Shown here: piece after piece, positions 20,307-29,390 of the stretch | How the letters are laid out: the number at the start of each line of letters is the position of its first letter | Numbering within the stretch: the stretch's first letter is position 1 | Assembly (NCBI RefSeq): GCF_002159265.1 | Contig: NZ_NFHG01000018.1 | Coordinates: forward strand, 1-64,000 | Direction of reading: 5' to 3' | DNA: 64,000 bases | Source: Flavonifractor sp. An82 | GTDB taxonomy: Bacteria; Bacillota; Clostridia; Oscillospirales; Oscillospiraceae | Position numbers and translations under genes: made by a program | The notes under the pieces: model-generated | Seen by the model: only the letters and a program-made list of their open reading frames with translations | The model's database searches: none | Told to the model about the DNA's origin: nothing

Positions 20307-23009
20307 GTGACTTTGGAAACCAATGAAGCCAAGCTCCAGGAGATCCTGAACGCCCGTGGGATCGGCGCCGAGCAAATGAAAGAGGTCTGCGAGAAGGAAA
20401 TCCCCGCCGCGGCGGAGAGCTTTCAGCGGATTATGGATATCTACTACATCCTGAAGGTCACGGCGGACATGGAGAGCGCCTACTGGTACAACCGTGTCTG
20501 GTGGGAGAACGACGGCGACCTGATCGAGGTCCGCCGGGCCAAGGCCGTGGCTGCCTCCCTGGCCCACAGCACCCCCACCATCCTGCCCGATGAAAAGCTG
20601 GTCATGAACAAGACCAAGAACATCCGCGGCGCCTTCCCCTTCCCCTGGGTGTGCGCCAGCTTCTTCAACTCCATGGCTGAGTCCCTGATGAACGAGGTGG
20701 ACGCCCCCGCCGAGAACGAGGCCGACTCCGTGTCCATCGTGGGCAACGGCGGCGGCAACGTCACCGAGAGCTACGGCGAGGTCATCTCCATCGCCAAGAA
20801 GTTCGGCATGCGCAAGGAGGACATCCCCGTTCTGGTAAAGGTGTCCAAGTACTGGGACGGCATCTCCGTGGAGGATATCTCCGACAAGTACGCCAAGAAC
20901 CTGCCCGGCTATGAGCAGTTCAAGAGCATCATGGACAGCGTGCTGGTCATGTTCGACTCCTTCGCCATTCCCCAGGGCCGCGAGGTCATGAACTACTACC
21001 TGCCCCTGCAGTACGGCTTTGACCGCATCATCCAGCTGTGCGACGAGAAGATGGCCGAGACTCTGGGCGAGGCCGGCGGCGACGGCGTGCTGGGCATGAG
21101 CCGGGGCTACTACTACGCCGCCATGAAGGAGATTGTCAAGGGCCTGAGCCAGTGGTGCGAGAACTACGCCCGCAAGGCCGAGGACCTGGCCTCCCGTGAG
21201 CCCGACGAGAAGTACAAGAAGAACTACCTGGAGATCGCCCAGGTCATGCACAACATCGCCCACAAGCAGCCCTCCACCTTCCGTGAGGCCCTGCAGCTGA
21301 CCCTGTGTCTCCACCTGGGCGTGGTCAACGAGGACCCCCAGTCCGGCCAGTCCATCGGTCGTCTGGGCCAGGTGCTCCAGCCCTTCTATGAGAAGGATAT
21401 CCAGGACGGCGTCACCACCGACGAGGAGGTCATCGAGCTGCTGGAGCTCTACCGCATCAAGATCACCTGCATCGAGTGCTTCGCCTCCGCCGGTGTGTCG
21501 GGCGGCGTGCTGTCCGGCAACACCTTCAACAACCTGTCCCTGGGCGGCCAGAACTACGACGGTCTGTCCGCCGTCACCCCTCTGGAGTACCTGATCGTGG
21601 AGGCCGGCATGCGGGCCCAGACGCCCCAGCCCACCCTCTCCGTGCTGTACGACGAGAAGATGCCCGAGGACTTCCTGATGAAGGCCGCCGCCTGCACCAA
21701 GCTGGGCATGGGCTATCCCGCCTGGATGAACAACCAGGTGGGCATGAACTTCATGCTCCGCCAGTACGGCCCCGAGGGCATGGACCTGTACGACGCCCGT
21801 GCCTGGTGTCTGGGCGGCTGCCTGGAGTCTGCTCCCGGCTGCTTCCTGCCCCTGGAGTACAACGGCAAGGTGACCATGATCCCCGGCGGCGCCTCTCCCA
21901 CCTGCGGCACCGGCATCCACTTTACCGCCCTGCCCAAGGTGCTGGAGCTGGTGCTCACCAACGGCATGGATGAGCGTACCGGCAAGCGGGTCTTCCCCGC
22001 CCACAACGAGACCATCGACAGCTTCGAGAAGCTGGTGGACCTGTGGAAGAAGTACCTGGACATCAGCAACCGGGTGGTCAACAAGGTCAACAACATCCAG
22101 ATGGACGTGTGGCGCAAGTACAACATGCCTGCCGTCAACTCCCTGCTCAAGCCCGACTGCTTCAAGAAGGGCCAGCACATCGGCAACTGCGGCTCCCGCT
22201 ACAACGCCTGCATCAACTTCGAGTCCTGCGGCACCATCACCTTCATCAACTCCCTGGCCTCCATCAAGAAGAATGTCTTTGACGACAAGAAATACACTCT
22301 GGAGGAAATGACCGACGCCATGCTCCACAACTTCGGCTTCCGTACCGCCTACGACACCGGCGTGTACTCCCCCGACTACCGTGAGAGCACCGACGAGGCC
22401 CAGAAGTACGCCGCCATCTTCGCCGACTGCATCAACGCCCCCAAGTACGGCAACGCCGACCCCTACGCCGACAGCCTGCTGCGGGACTACCACATGTACC
22501 TGCTCCACTACCTGCCCACCATCGAGTCCTTCTTCGGCAAGCCGGAGTACCTGTGCCAGATCTCCGTGTCCACCCACGGTCCTCAGGGCTTCATCACCCT
22601 GGCCACCGCCGACGGCCGTCTGGCGGGCACCACCTACTCCGACGGCTCCGTGTCCGCCGCCGCCGGCACCGACAAGAACGGCGTGTACGCCCTCTTTGAG
22701 TCGGCCACGGTGTATGACCACTCTCAGAACCAGAACGCCCAGATGAACCTGAAGCTGCATCCCTCCGCCGTCCAGGGCGTCCAGGGTACCCGCAAGCTGC
22801 TGGAGCTGGTGCGCACCTACATGCGCAAGGGCGGCTTCCACGTCCAGTTCAACGTGGTCAGCTCTGACACCCTGCGGGACGCTCAGAAGTCCCCCGACAA
22901 GTACCGCGACCTGATGGTGCGTGTGGCCGGCTTTACCCAGTACTGGTGCGAGATCGGCAAGCCCATCCAGGACGAGGTCATCTACCGGACCGAATACGAT
23001 GAAGCGTAA
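20307..23009 (+). CDS. hpdB: 4-hydroxyphenylacetate decarboxylase, glycyl-radical subunit
   Basis: A 900-aa glycyl-radical enzyme that decarboxylates 4-hydroxyphenylacetate to p-cresol. The active-site pair is in GGCLESAPG (Cys505 and Glu507). The radical glycine is Gly875 in RVAGFTQYW near the C-terminus. From family knowledge, the Clostridioides difficile enzyme has Cys503/Glu505/Gly873 and 902 aa, so both motifs here are offset by exactly two. The start is taken as GTG 20307 (AGGA 6 bases upstream); a TTG at 20304 is the alternative. The decisive evidence is the adjacent small Fe-S subunit, found only with hydroxyarylacetate decarboxylases. Related arylacetate decarboxylases (phenylacetate, indoleacetate) are the main alternatives. 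Confidence 0.93.
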   Translation: MTLETNEAKLQEILNARGIGAEQMKEVCEKEIPAAAESFQRIMDIYYILKVTADMESAYWYNRVWWENDGDLIEVRRAKAVAASLAHSTPTILPDEKLVMNKTKNIRGAFPFPWVCASFFNSMAESLMNEVDAPAENEADSVSIVGNGGGNVTESYGEVISIAKKFGMRKEDIPVLVKVSKYWDGISVEDISDKYAKNLPGYEQFKSIMDSVLVMFDSFAIPQGREVMNYYLPLQYGFDRIIQLCDEKMAETLGEAGGDGVLGMSRGYYYAAMKEIVKGLSQWCENYARKAEDLASREPDEKYKKNYLEIAQVMHNIAHKQPSTFREALQLTLCLHLGVVNEDPQSGQSIGRLGQVLQPFYEKDIQDGVTTDEEVIELLELYRIKITCIECFASAGVSGGVLSGNTFNNLSLGGQNYDGLSAVTPLEYLIVEAGMRAQTPQPTLSVLYDEKMPEDFLMKAAACTKLGMGYPAWMNNQVGMNFMLRQYGPEGMDLYDARAWCLGGCLESAPGCFLPLEYNGKVTMIPGGASPTCGTGIHFTALPKVLELVLTNGMDERTGKRVFPAHNETIDSFEKLVDLWKKYLDISNRVVNKVNNIQMDVWRKYNMPAVNSLLKPDCFKKGQHIGNCGSRYNACINFESCGTITFINSLASIKKNVFDDKKYTLEEMTDAMLHNFGFRTAYDTGVYSPDYRESTDEAQKYAAIFADCINAPKYGNADPYADSLLRDYHMYLLHYLPTIESFFGKPEYLCQISVSTHGPQGFITLATADGRLAGTTYSDGSVSAAAGTDKNGVYALFESATVYDHSQNQNAQMNLKLHPSAVQGVQGTRKLLELVRTYMRKGGFHVQFNVVSSDTLRDAQKSPDKYRDLMVRVAGFTQYWCEIGKPIQDEVIYRTEYDEA

Positions 23010-23024
23010 TTGGGAGGCACCAAA

Positions 23025-23291
23025 ATGAAACATGTAGACTGTGTGAACTATATCAATCTGGACTGTGAGAAGGGCATGTGCGCTCTCTCCAAGCAGATCG
23101 TCCCCATCGACGGCGCGGGCAGCGAGGGCTGCCCCAACTGGAAGGCCGCCCCCAAGTGCGGCAACTGCGCCTGCTTCTCCGGCGCGGACGACCACGGCAT
23201 CGGCACCTGCAAGGGCTTCGAGAAGGAAAACTGGGCTTACGCCAACTGCGGCGCCTTCTGCTGCGAGCACTATCAGGTGGCCCAGGGGTGA
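23025..23291 (+). CDS. hpdC: 4-hydroxyphenylacetate decarboxylase small Fe-S subunit
   Basis: An 88-aa cysteine-rich protein that binds two [4Fe-4S] clusters and is needed to regulate and stabilise the large subunit. The N-terminal cluster ligands His3, Cys6, Cys19 and Cys36 sit as in C. difficile HpdC. A second set (Cys45, Cys48, Cys62 and Cys75 or Cys79/80) supplies the other cluster. The motifs YINLDCEKG, VPIDGxGSE and KENWAYANCGA are characteristic. The ATG at 23025 has GGGAGG upstream, 15 bases after the hpdB stop. No other family of this size has this pattern. Confidence 0.95.
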   Translation: MKHVDCVNYINLDCEKGMCALSKQIVPIDGAGSEGCPNWKAAPKCGNCACFSGADDHGIGTCKGFEKENWAYANCGAFCCEHYQVAQG

Positions 23292-23294
23292 TCC

Positions 23295-24233
23295 ATGGGC
23301 GTCAAGGGAACCATTTTTGATATCCAGTCCTTCTCCGTCCACGACGGACCGGGCTGCCGCACCACCGTCTTTCTCACCGGCTGTCCCCTCCGCTGCGCCT
23401 GGTGCGCCAACCCGGAGAGCTGGACGTCGGGCAAGCACCTGATGTACGCCGCCAACGTGTGCAAGTGGGACAAGGGCTGCCGGGTGTGCGAAAACGTCTG
23501 CCCCTCCCACGCCATCCACTTCCCTGAGGGGCAGGCCCCCGTGGTGGATCTGACTGCCTGCGCCAGCTGCACCACCTTCGACTGCGTGGACATCTGCCCC
23601 AACCGGGCCCTGAAGCAGTGCGTGAAGGAGTACACCAGCGAGGAGCTGCTCAAAATCCTCCGCCGGGACTTCAGCAGCTGGGGCCAGAACGGCGGCGTCA
23701 CCTTCAGCGGCGGCGACCCCATCCTCCAGCACGACTTTCTGGTGGAGGTGCTCAAGGGCTGCCGGGATCTCCAGATCCACACCGCCATTGAGACCAGCGC
23801 CTATTTCGACACCGCCCGCTTCCTGGACGTGATGCAGTACATCCAGTTCGCCTTCATCGACGTCAAGCATATGGACCCCGAGGCCCACAAGGCGGGCACC
23901 GGCGTGGGTAACCAGCCCATCCTGGACAACATCCGGGCCCTGGTCCGGTCCGGCTGGCCCGGACGGCTGGTGCTCCGCCAGCCCACCATCGGCGGGTACA
24001 ACGACAGCGAGGAAAACGCCCGCAAGGTCATTGCCTTCATGCAGGAAAACGGTCTCTTCGAGATCAACCTGCTGAAGTTCCACCGGATGGGCCAGACCAA
24101 GTGGGAGCAGCTGGGCAAGGAATATGCCTACGCCAGCAAGGGGGACGTCACCGACGAGACCCTCCAGGCCCTCCAGACTCTCTATCTGGAAGCGGGTATC
24201 GCCTGCTATGTAGGCAACCATACCTCCTTTTGA
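23295..24233 (+). CDS. hpdA: HPAD activating enzyme (radical SAM glycyl-radical activase)
   Basis: A 312-aa radical SAM enzyme that installs the glycyl radical on HpdB. The CxxxCxxC cluster motif is Cys30-Cys34-Cys37 (GCPLRCAWC). A ferredoxin-like insert with two further Cys-rich motifs (CRVCENVCP, CASCTTFDCVDICP, about 55-105) would carry auxiliary [4Fe-4S] clusters, as in HpdA and other group members. FSGGDP contributes to SAM binding. The start lies 3 bases after the hpdC stop, so the order hpdB-hpdC-hpdA is complete and compact. A strong terminator follows at 24269. Confidence 0.94.
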   Translation: MGVKGTIFDIQSFSVHDGPGCRTTVFLTGCPLRCAWCANPESWTSGKHLMYAANVCKWDKGCRVCENVCPSHAIHFPEGQAPVVDLTACASCTTFDCVDICPNRALKQCVKEYTSEELLKILRRDFSSWGQNGGVTFSGGDPILQHDFLVEVLKGCRDLQIHTAIETSAYFDTARFLDVMQYIQFAFIDVKHMDPEAHKAGTGVGNQPILDNIRALVRSGWPGRLVLRQPTIGGYNDSEENARKVIAFMQENGLFEINLLKFHRMGQTKWEQLGKEYAYASKGDVTDETLQALQTLYLEAGIACYVGNHTSF

Positions 24234-24268
24234 GTTTTCCTGTCTTCCCAACCCGACAGACCTCCAAA

Positions 24269-24302
24269 GCAAAACGGCCGCCCAAACGGGCGGCCGTTTT
24301 GC
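24269..24302. terminator. Bidirectional terminator between hpdA and tsaD
   Basis: Perfect stem of at least 13 bp (AAAACGGCCGCCC / GGGCGGCCGTTTT) with a 4-base loop and A/T tracts on both sides, between convergent hpdA and tsaD. Confidence 0.93.
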
Positions 24303-24308
24303 GTTTCA

Positions 24309-25319
24309 TTATCCTTTTTTGATATCCCGGGTGGCGTAGGCATTCAGGTCCATACTCCCCCGCTTGCCCGCCAGGTACTCGTAGTAGCCCTGGCACCCGA
24401 TCATGGCCCCGTTGTCTCCGCACAGGGACAGAGGGGGCAGGTACAGCTTGTCCCCCGTCTTTTTGCAGGCGGCCTCCAGGTCGGCCCGGATGCGGGAGTT
24501 GGCCGCCACACCCCCGGCCACGGCAATCTTGCCGTAGCCGCAGCGCTTGGCCGCCTCCATGGTGCGGGGCACCAGCATCTCGCTGACGGCGGCGGCAAAG
24601 GAGGCCGCCAGCGCGGGCTGATCCAGCGCCTCCCCCTTCTGCTGGGCGTTGTGGATCAGATTGATGGCGGCCGTCTTCAGGCCGGAAAAGGACATGTCCA
24701 TGGGGGCGTCATGGACGTGGACCGACGGGAAGGGATATTTCTTGTCGTCGCCCCCCTGGGCCAGCCTGTCCATGGGTGCCCCGCCAGGGTAGCCGATGCC
24801 CAGCACCCGGGCCACCTTGTCAAAGCACTCCCCCGCCGCGTCGTCCCGGGTGGCGCCCAGAATCTCCATATCGGTGTAACCCCGTACGTCCACGATCATG
24901 GTGTTGCCCCCCGACACGCACAGGCACACAAAGGGGGGCTCCAGGTCGGGATGGGCGATGTAGTTAGCGGCGATGTGGCCCCGGACGTGGTGGACGGGAA
25001 TAATGGGCACGTCCAGTCCGTAGGCCACCGATTTGGCAAAGTTGACCCCCACCAGCAGTGCCCCGATGAGGCCGGGGGCGTAGGTCACCGCCACGGCGTC
25101 AATGTCGGCGCGGGTGACCCCCGCCTGTTGAAGGGCCTGATCGGCCAGGCCGGCGATGGCTTCGATGTGCTTGCGGGAGGCGATCTCAGGCACCACGCCG
25201 CCGTAGAGGGCGTGCATGTCGGCCTGGGAGGCGATGGCGTCGGACAGGACGGTGCGGCCGTCCCGTACCACCGCTACCGCCGTCTCGTCGCAGGAGGATT
25301 CAATGGCTAAAATATTCAT
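24309..25319 (-). CDS. tsaD: tRNA N6-threonylcarbamoyladenosine synthase TsaD
   Basis: A 336-aa ASKHA-fold enzyme that transfers the threonylcarbamoyl group to A37 of ANN-decoding tRNAs, working with TsaB and TsaE. The metal-binding histidines are His111 and His115 in HHVRGH. The N-terminal MNILAIESSCDET and SGGNT nucleotide-binding blocks are present. Length is standard. The ATG overlaps the rimI stop by three bases (ATGA), indicating translational coupling, a frequent bacterial arrangement. Confidence 0.97.
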   Translation of the reverse strand: MNILAIESSCDETAVAVVRDGRTVLSDAIASQADMHALYGGVVPEIASRKHIEAIAGLADQALQQAGVTRADIDAVAVTYAPGLIGALLVGVNFAKSVAYGLDVPIIPVHHVRGHIAANYIAHPDLEPPFVCLCVSGGNTMIVDVRGYTDMEILGATRDDAAGECFDKVARVLGIGYPGGAPMDRLAQGGDDKKYPFPSVHVHDAPMDMSFSGLKTAAINLIHNAQQKGEALDQPALAASFAAAVSEMLVPRTMEAAKRCGYGKIAVAGGVAANSRIRADLEAACKKTGDKLYLPPLSLCGDNGAMIGCQGYYEYLAGKRGSMDLNAYATRDIKKG

Positions 25320-25780
25320 TCCGTTCCCTTCGTTTCCTCAGTAAAAGTAATGGTCATGAGCAGGGCGTCCTCGTGCTCCTCCCGGTAGTAGTTCTTCCGG
25401 CGGCCCACGGTCTCAAAGCCCAGCTTCTCATACAGGCCGATGGCGGGGGTATTGCTCTCCCGCACCTCCAGGGTGAGGAAGGCCAGATTGGCCCGTCCGA
25501 ACCGGATGTAGGCGCTCAGGATGGCCTCGGCCACCCCCTGACGGCGGTAGGCCGGGGCCACCGCGATCTTCTCCAGGGTGCCCTCGTCCAGCACGGCCCG
25601 CACCTCACCGTAGCCCAGCACGGTGCCGTCCTCTCCCTCGGCCACCACCAGGGAGATCATGTCGTTGTACAGCTCCTGCTCCAGCAGGGCCTCCGACCAG
25701 GGGTGGGAGAAGCACTCCCGCTCGATGGCCGCCACCTGACTCAGGTGGGATTTGTCCATGGGGACCAGTTTATAGTTCAT
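25316..25780 (-). CDS. rimI: Ribosomal protein S18 alanine N-acetyltransferase RimI
   Basis: A 154-aa GNAT acetyltransferase. The acetyl-CoA-binding block is IAVAPAYRRQGVAEAIL, and the later LEVRESNTPAIGLYEKLGFETVGRRKNYY is diagnostic of RimI-type enzymes. The ATG at 25780 has AAGGAG upstream; an in-frame extension to 25807 lacks one. It overlaps tsaD, the classic neighbour. It probably acetylates the N-terminus of S18 or similar proteins. Confidence 0.9.
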   Translation of the reverse strand: MNYKLVPMDKSHLSQVAAIERECFSHPWSEALLEQELYNDMISLVVAEGEDGTVLGYGEVRAVLDEGTLEKIAVAPAYRRQGVAEAILSAYIRFGRANLAFLTLEVRESNTPAIGLYEKLGFETVGRRKNYYREEHEDALLMTITFTEETKGTE

Positions 25781-25794
25781 GGTCGTTTCTCTCC

Positions 25795-26382
25795 TTATTT
25801 CATCCACTCCGGCGGACCGGGAGGCGGCTCATCCGGCCCCAGGGGCACCTTCACATCGGTGCGCGCCGGTCCGTAAATGGCCCTGTGGGCGGCCATCACC
25901 GGGGCCAGGTCCTCCGGCAGATCTGGCAGGAAGGTGGTGAACCGCATGCCGCAGGTGGCCATGTCGTAGGCGGGCACAAAGCCGCACCGCTTATAGAAGG
26001 CCTGCCGCCGCTGCCGGAGGGTATTCTCCGCCGGATCGTCCCCCTCCACGGGGCACTCAGCTTCGATAAGCAGCAGGGATCTGCCCGCCAGCCGCTCCGC
26101 CAGCATCCGTACGATCTTCTGCCCCAGGCCTCCGTTCCGTTGGGCGGCGGCCACTCCCAGGTAATCCAGCAGGATGTAGCTTTGATCCGTGGGTTCCATC
26201 CACAGCGTGGCGTAGCCCAGCAGCGTTTCTTCTTCAAAAAGCCCCCACACCTGGTATCGTCCCTGATGGATCAACGCCAGAATATCAGCCAGGGGCTTAC
26301 GCTCGTTGGGGGGAAAGGCCTCGGTCAGTTCCCTTTCATACCAGGGAAGAAGCCCTTCCTCCGGCAGCTGCCGCAGTTCCAT
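25795..26382 (-). CDS. GNAT-family N-acetyltransferase
   Basis: A 195-aa protein of the GNAT fold: LLGYATLWM and the acetyl-CoA loop LGVAAAQRNGGLGQKIV are visible (about 70-110), and the C-terminal AFYKRCGFVPAYDM is typical. The start at 26382 follows GAGAGGTG by 6 bases; an ATG three codons earlier is the alternative. It lies between polA and rimI with only 12-14 bases on either side, hence probably co-transcribed. Substrate unknown; the second half (MRFTTFLPDL...) is not diagnostic. Confidence 0.82.
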   Translation of the reverse strand: MELRQLPEEGLLPWYERELTEAFPPNERKPLADILALIHQGRYQVWGLFEEETLLGYATLWMEPTDQSYILLDYLGVAAAQRNGGLGQKIVRMLAERLAGRSLLLIEAECPVEGDDPAENTLRQRRQAFYKRCGFVPAYDMATCGMRFTTFLPDLPEDLAPVMAAHRAIYGPARTDVKVPLGPDEPPPGPPEWMK

Positions 26383-26394
26383 GTTCTGCACCTC

Positions 26395-29055
26395 TCAGCC
26401 CTTGGCCTCCGCCCAGCTCTTTCCGGCGTGGGCCTCGGCAATGAGGGGCAGGGCCAGCTCCACCACCTGCTCCATCTCTCTCTCCAGCAGGGTCTTGACC
26501 CGGTCGGTCTCCCCTTCCGGGCACTCCACAATCAGCTCGTCGTGGACCTGGAGGATGAGTTTTGCCTCCAGGCCCTCGGCACGCAGCCTGTCCGCCACCC
26601 GGATCATGGCCAGCTTGATGATGTCGGCGGCGGTGCCCTGGATGGGCATGTTCAGGGCCACCCGCTCCCCGAAGGAGCGCATGTTGAAGTTGGAGGATTT
26701 CAGCTCGGGCAGCCACCGGCGGCGGCCCATGAGGGTGGACACATAGCCGTCGGCCTTGGCCCGCTCCACCACCTGGGTCATATAGGCGTGGACGCCGGAA
26801 TACTTCTCAAAGTATTTCTCCATATACTCCTTGGCCTCCGCCCGGGTGACCCCGATGTCCTGGGACAGGGAGAAGTCGGAGATGCCGTAGACGATACCGA
26901 AGTTCACCGCCTTGGCCCGGCGGCGCATCTCGTGGGTCACCTCTTCCGGGGCCACCCCAAACACCTGGGAGGCGGTGACGGTGTGGATGTCCTCCCCGCT
27001 CCGGAAGGCGGCGATCATGTGCTCATCTCCGGCGATGTGGGCCAGCAGCCGCAGCTCGATCTGGGAGTAGTCGGCGTCCACCAGCATGTGCCCCGCCGGG
27101 GCCACGAACATCTTCCGGAGCTCCGCCCCCAACTCGGTACGGACAGGGATATTCTGCAGGTTGGGCTCGGTGGAGCTGAGCCGCCCGGTGGCGGTGACGG
27201 TGTTCTGGAAGGAGGTGTGAATGCGGCCGTCGGCGGCGATCACCTTGGTGAGGCCGTCCACATAGGTTGACTTCAGCTTGGCCAGCTGCCGGTAGTCCAG
27301 CATCGCCTCCACAATGGGATGCTTGTCCCGCAGCTTCTCCAGCACCTCGGCGTTGGTGGAGTAGCCCGTCTTGGTCTTTTTCACCGGGGGCAGGCCCAGC
27401 TTTTCAAACAGAATCTTTCCGAACTGCTGGGTGGAGTTGATGTTGAAGGTCTCCCCCGCCAGCTCGTAAATGAGGGTCTCGTCGGCCTTGATGCGCTCAT
27501 CCAGCATCTCGCCAAAGGCGGTGAGGGCCCCCCGGTCCACCAGCACACCGGCGTGCTCCATCTCCGCCAGCACCGGGCACAGGGGGAGCTCCACTTCATA
27601 ATAGAGCTTGTCCATGCCCAGCTCGGTCAACCGGGCGGCCATGGGGTCCTTCAGCGCGTCAATGAGGGCACAGTGGGACAGCATGACGCCCAGAGCCTTG
27701 GCGGAATCACCCAGAGGACTGAAAGCATCCTTGGCCAGGTAGGTGTCCTTGGCCTTGAGAAATTCATGGTTGAGCCACCGCATGCCCAGGGTCTCCAGCT
27801 CATAGCTGCCGTCGGTAGGAGCCAGAAGATAGGCGGCGATGGCGATATCAAAGACGAAGCCGCCCCCCTGGATGCCCTCGTCCAGCAGACGGGACAGGAG
27901 GGTCTTCACATCGTGGGCATTCTTCTTGATGTCGGGGGCAAAGAGGGCCTTCAGAACGTCGTTGTACCCCTCCAGCCGGTCGGCCCGGAGAATGGCGGCG
28001 TGGCTGTCCCGCTCGGTCTCCCAGTGCTCCACCACCACTACATCCAGGGAGGGCAGGGCCAGCACATTCACGCTGTCCTTTGTCCGCCAGAGGGCCAGCA
28101 GCTCCTCCGCCCGGGCCCGGTCGGTGACCTCCTCGCTGGTGCAGGTGCCGGTAAATTCCTCCTCCTGCTGCACCTCCCCCTGGGGGGCGCTGAGGCCCAG
28201 CTTGTCGATGAGCTTGTTGAACTCCAGCTTGAGGAACAGCTCATAGAGGGCGGGGGCGTTGGGCTCCTTCCGCAGGTTGGCCTCGGGGGTGAAGTCGATG
28301 GGAGCGTCACAGTGGATGAGGGCCAGATCATAGGACATTTTGGCCTGGTCAGCCCCCCCCTTCAGCTTTTTCAGCACGGCGGGCTTGGCCTCCACCTGGT
28401 CCAGGTCCTGATAGATGGCCTCCACGCTGTGGTAGCGCTGGATCAGGTCCATGGCGGTCTTCTCCCCGATGCCCTTGACGCCGGGGATGTTGTCGCTGGT
28501 ATCCCCCATGAGGGCCTTCAGGTCCACCATGTGGATGGGCTCAAAGCCGTAGGCCTCCCGGAAGGCCTCGGGGGTCATCTCCTTGGTGGTGGTCTGACCC
28601 ATACGGGTGGACACCAGCTTCACCCGGGTGGTGTCGGTGACCAGCTGGAGGGAGTCCTTGTCGCCGGTGACGATGACGGTGTCCCACCCGGCGGCGGTGT
28701 CCTTCACCGAGATGGTGCCGATGAGGTCGTCAGCCTCCCAGCCGTCCATCTCATAGCGGGGGATGTTCATGGCGGCCAGCACATCCTTGAGCACCGGCAG
28801 CTGGACGGCCAGCTCCTCGGGCATGCCCTTGCGCTGGGCCTTATAGCCCTCGTAGGCCAAGTGGCGGAAGGTGGGGGCCTTCCGGTCGAAGGTGACGCAC
28901 AGGGCGTCGGGCTTTTCTTCGTCCATCAGCTTGAGGAGGATGTTCACAAAGCCGTAGACCGCATTGGTGGGCTGCCCGTCCTTGGTGGTGAGCAGCCGGA
29001 TGCCGTAAAAGGCCCGGTTGATGATGGAATTGCCGTCGATGACCATGAGCTTCAT
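26395..29055 (-). CDS. polA: DNA polymerase I, proofreading domain degenerate
   Basis: An 886-aa family A polymerase. The N-terminal 5'-3' exonuclease (about 1-290) has DGNSIINRAF and the acidic WEADDLIG and GDTSDNIPG blocks. The middle 3'-5' exonuclease region (about 310-470) lacks the DxE metal motif (VNVLALPSLD in its place), so proofreading is probably absent, as in many Firmicutes. The polymerase domain carries DADYSQIELRLLAH and QVHDELIVECP. The start at 29055 has AGGAGG upstream; a longer frame to 29091 is rejected. It functions in Okazaki-fragment processing and repair. Confidence 0.96.
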   Translation of the reverse strand: MKLMVIDGNSIINRAFYGIRLLTTKDGQPTNAVYGFVNILLKLMDEEKPDALCVTFDRKAPTFRHLAYEGYKAQRKGMPEELAVQLPVLKDVLAAMNIPRYEMDGWEADDLIGTISVKDTAAGWDTVIVTGDKDSLQLVTDTTRVKLVSTRMGQTTTKEMTPEAFREAYGFEPIHMVDLKALMGDTSDNIPGVKGIGEKTAMDLIQRYHSVEAIYQDLDQVEAKPAVLKKLKGGADQAKMSYDLALIHCDAPIDFTPEANLRKEPNAPALYELFLKLEFNKLIDKLGLSAPQGEVQQEEEFTGTCTSEEVTDRARAEELLALWRTKDSVNVLALPSLDVVVVEHWETERDSHAAILRADRLEGYNDVLKALFAPDIKKNAHDVKTLLSRLLDEGIQGGGFVFDIAIAAYLLAPTDGSYELETLGMRWLNHEFLKAKDTYLAKDAFSPLGDSAKALGVMLSHCALIDALKDPMAARLTELGMDKLYYEVELPLCPVLAEMEHAGVLVDRGALTAFGEMLDERIKADETLIYELAGETFNINSTQQFGKILFEKLGLPPVKKTKTGYSTNAEVLEKLRDKHPIVEAMLDYRQLAKLKSTYVDGLTKVIAADGRIHTSFQNTVTATGRLSSTEPNLQNIPVRTELGAELRKMFVAPAGHMLVDADYSQIELRLLAHIAGDEHMIAAFRSGEDIHTVTASQVFGVAPEEVTHEMRRRAKAVNFGIVYGISDFSLSQDIGVTRAEAKEYMEKYFEKYSGVHAYMTQVVERAKADGYVSTLMGRRRWLPELKSSNFNMRSFGERVALNMPIQGTAADIIKLAMIRVADRLRAEGLEAKLILQVHDELIVECPEGETDRVKTLLEREMEQVVELALPLIAEAHAGKSWAEAKG

Positions 29056-29106
29056 GAAAGGACCTCCTGCTGTCCGGTTTCGCCCGGACATAAAATCTCA
29101 GGGTAT

Positions 29107-29135
29107 AGTATACCAGTTTTCCCCGCACCATACAA
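29107..29135 (-). promoter_or_regulatory. Promoter of the polA-rimI-tsaD operon
   Basis: Minus strand TTGTAT (29130-29135), 17 bases, TATACT (29107-29112), about 50 bases upstream of the polA start. Confidence 0.7.
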
Positions 29136-29142
29136 GAGAAAA

Positions 29143-29172
29143 GCCCGCCAGGTCCCACAGGACCTGACGGGC
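29143..29172 (-). terminator. Intrinsic terminator downstream of the Ig-like-repeat gene
   Basis: 13-bp stem with one mismatch/wobble (GCCCGCCAGGTCC / GGACCTGACGGGC), 4-base loop, followed on the minus strand by TTTTCTCTT. It insulates polA from the upstream gene. Confidence 0.8.
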
Positions 29173-29182
29173 CAATCATACC

Positions 29183-29390
29183 TTACCTTTGATTATAAAA
29201 GCAGTGGAAGCATTCCCGCCGCCAGCTCCAGGTCCGCGCCTCCAGGTCCAGAACCACGTCCACATCGGCCCCCGGCGGCAGCCGCACCAGCAGGCGGCAG
29301 CACAGCCCTCCCCGCCTCAGGGTGAGCAGGTACTCCCCCTCCCCCCGCAGGCAGAAGGGACCTCCGTCGGTTACTGCTCCATCTTGGCCT
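29183..29390 (-). other. Start-less open frame after the Ig-like-repeat gene
   Basis: On the minus strand an open frame of about 65 codons (…GGPFCLRGEGEYLLTLRRGG…RECFHCFYNQR, stop at 29183-29185) runs between the gene ending at 29371 and the terminator. It has no ATG, GTG or TTG that fits and overlaps the preceding stop. It could be the 3' part of a longer ancestral frame or a frameshifted extension. Coding status is uncertain. Confidence 0.3.

Noticed and set aside
20307-23009. Choline trimethylamine-lyase or pyruvate formate-lyase as identity of the glycyl-radical enzyme
   Set aside because: The small Fe-S subunit and the RVAGFTQYW/GGCLE context fit hydroxyphenylacetate decarboxylase; choline and formate lyases lack that subunit.
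20286-24272. 1328-codon minus-strand open frame over hpdBCA
   Set aside because: Antisense to three recognised genes with intact catalytic motifs; no ribosome-binding site or family resemblance.
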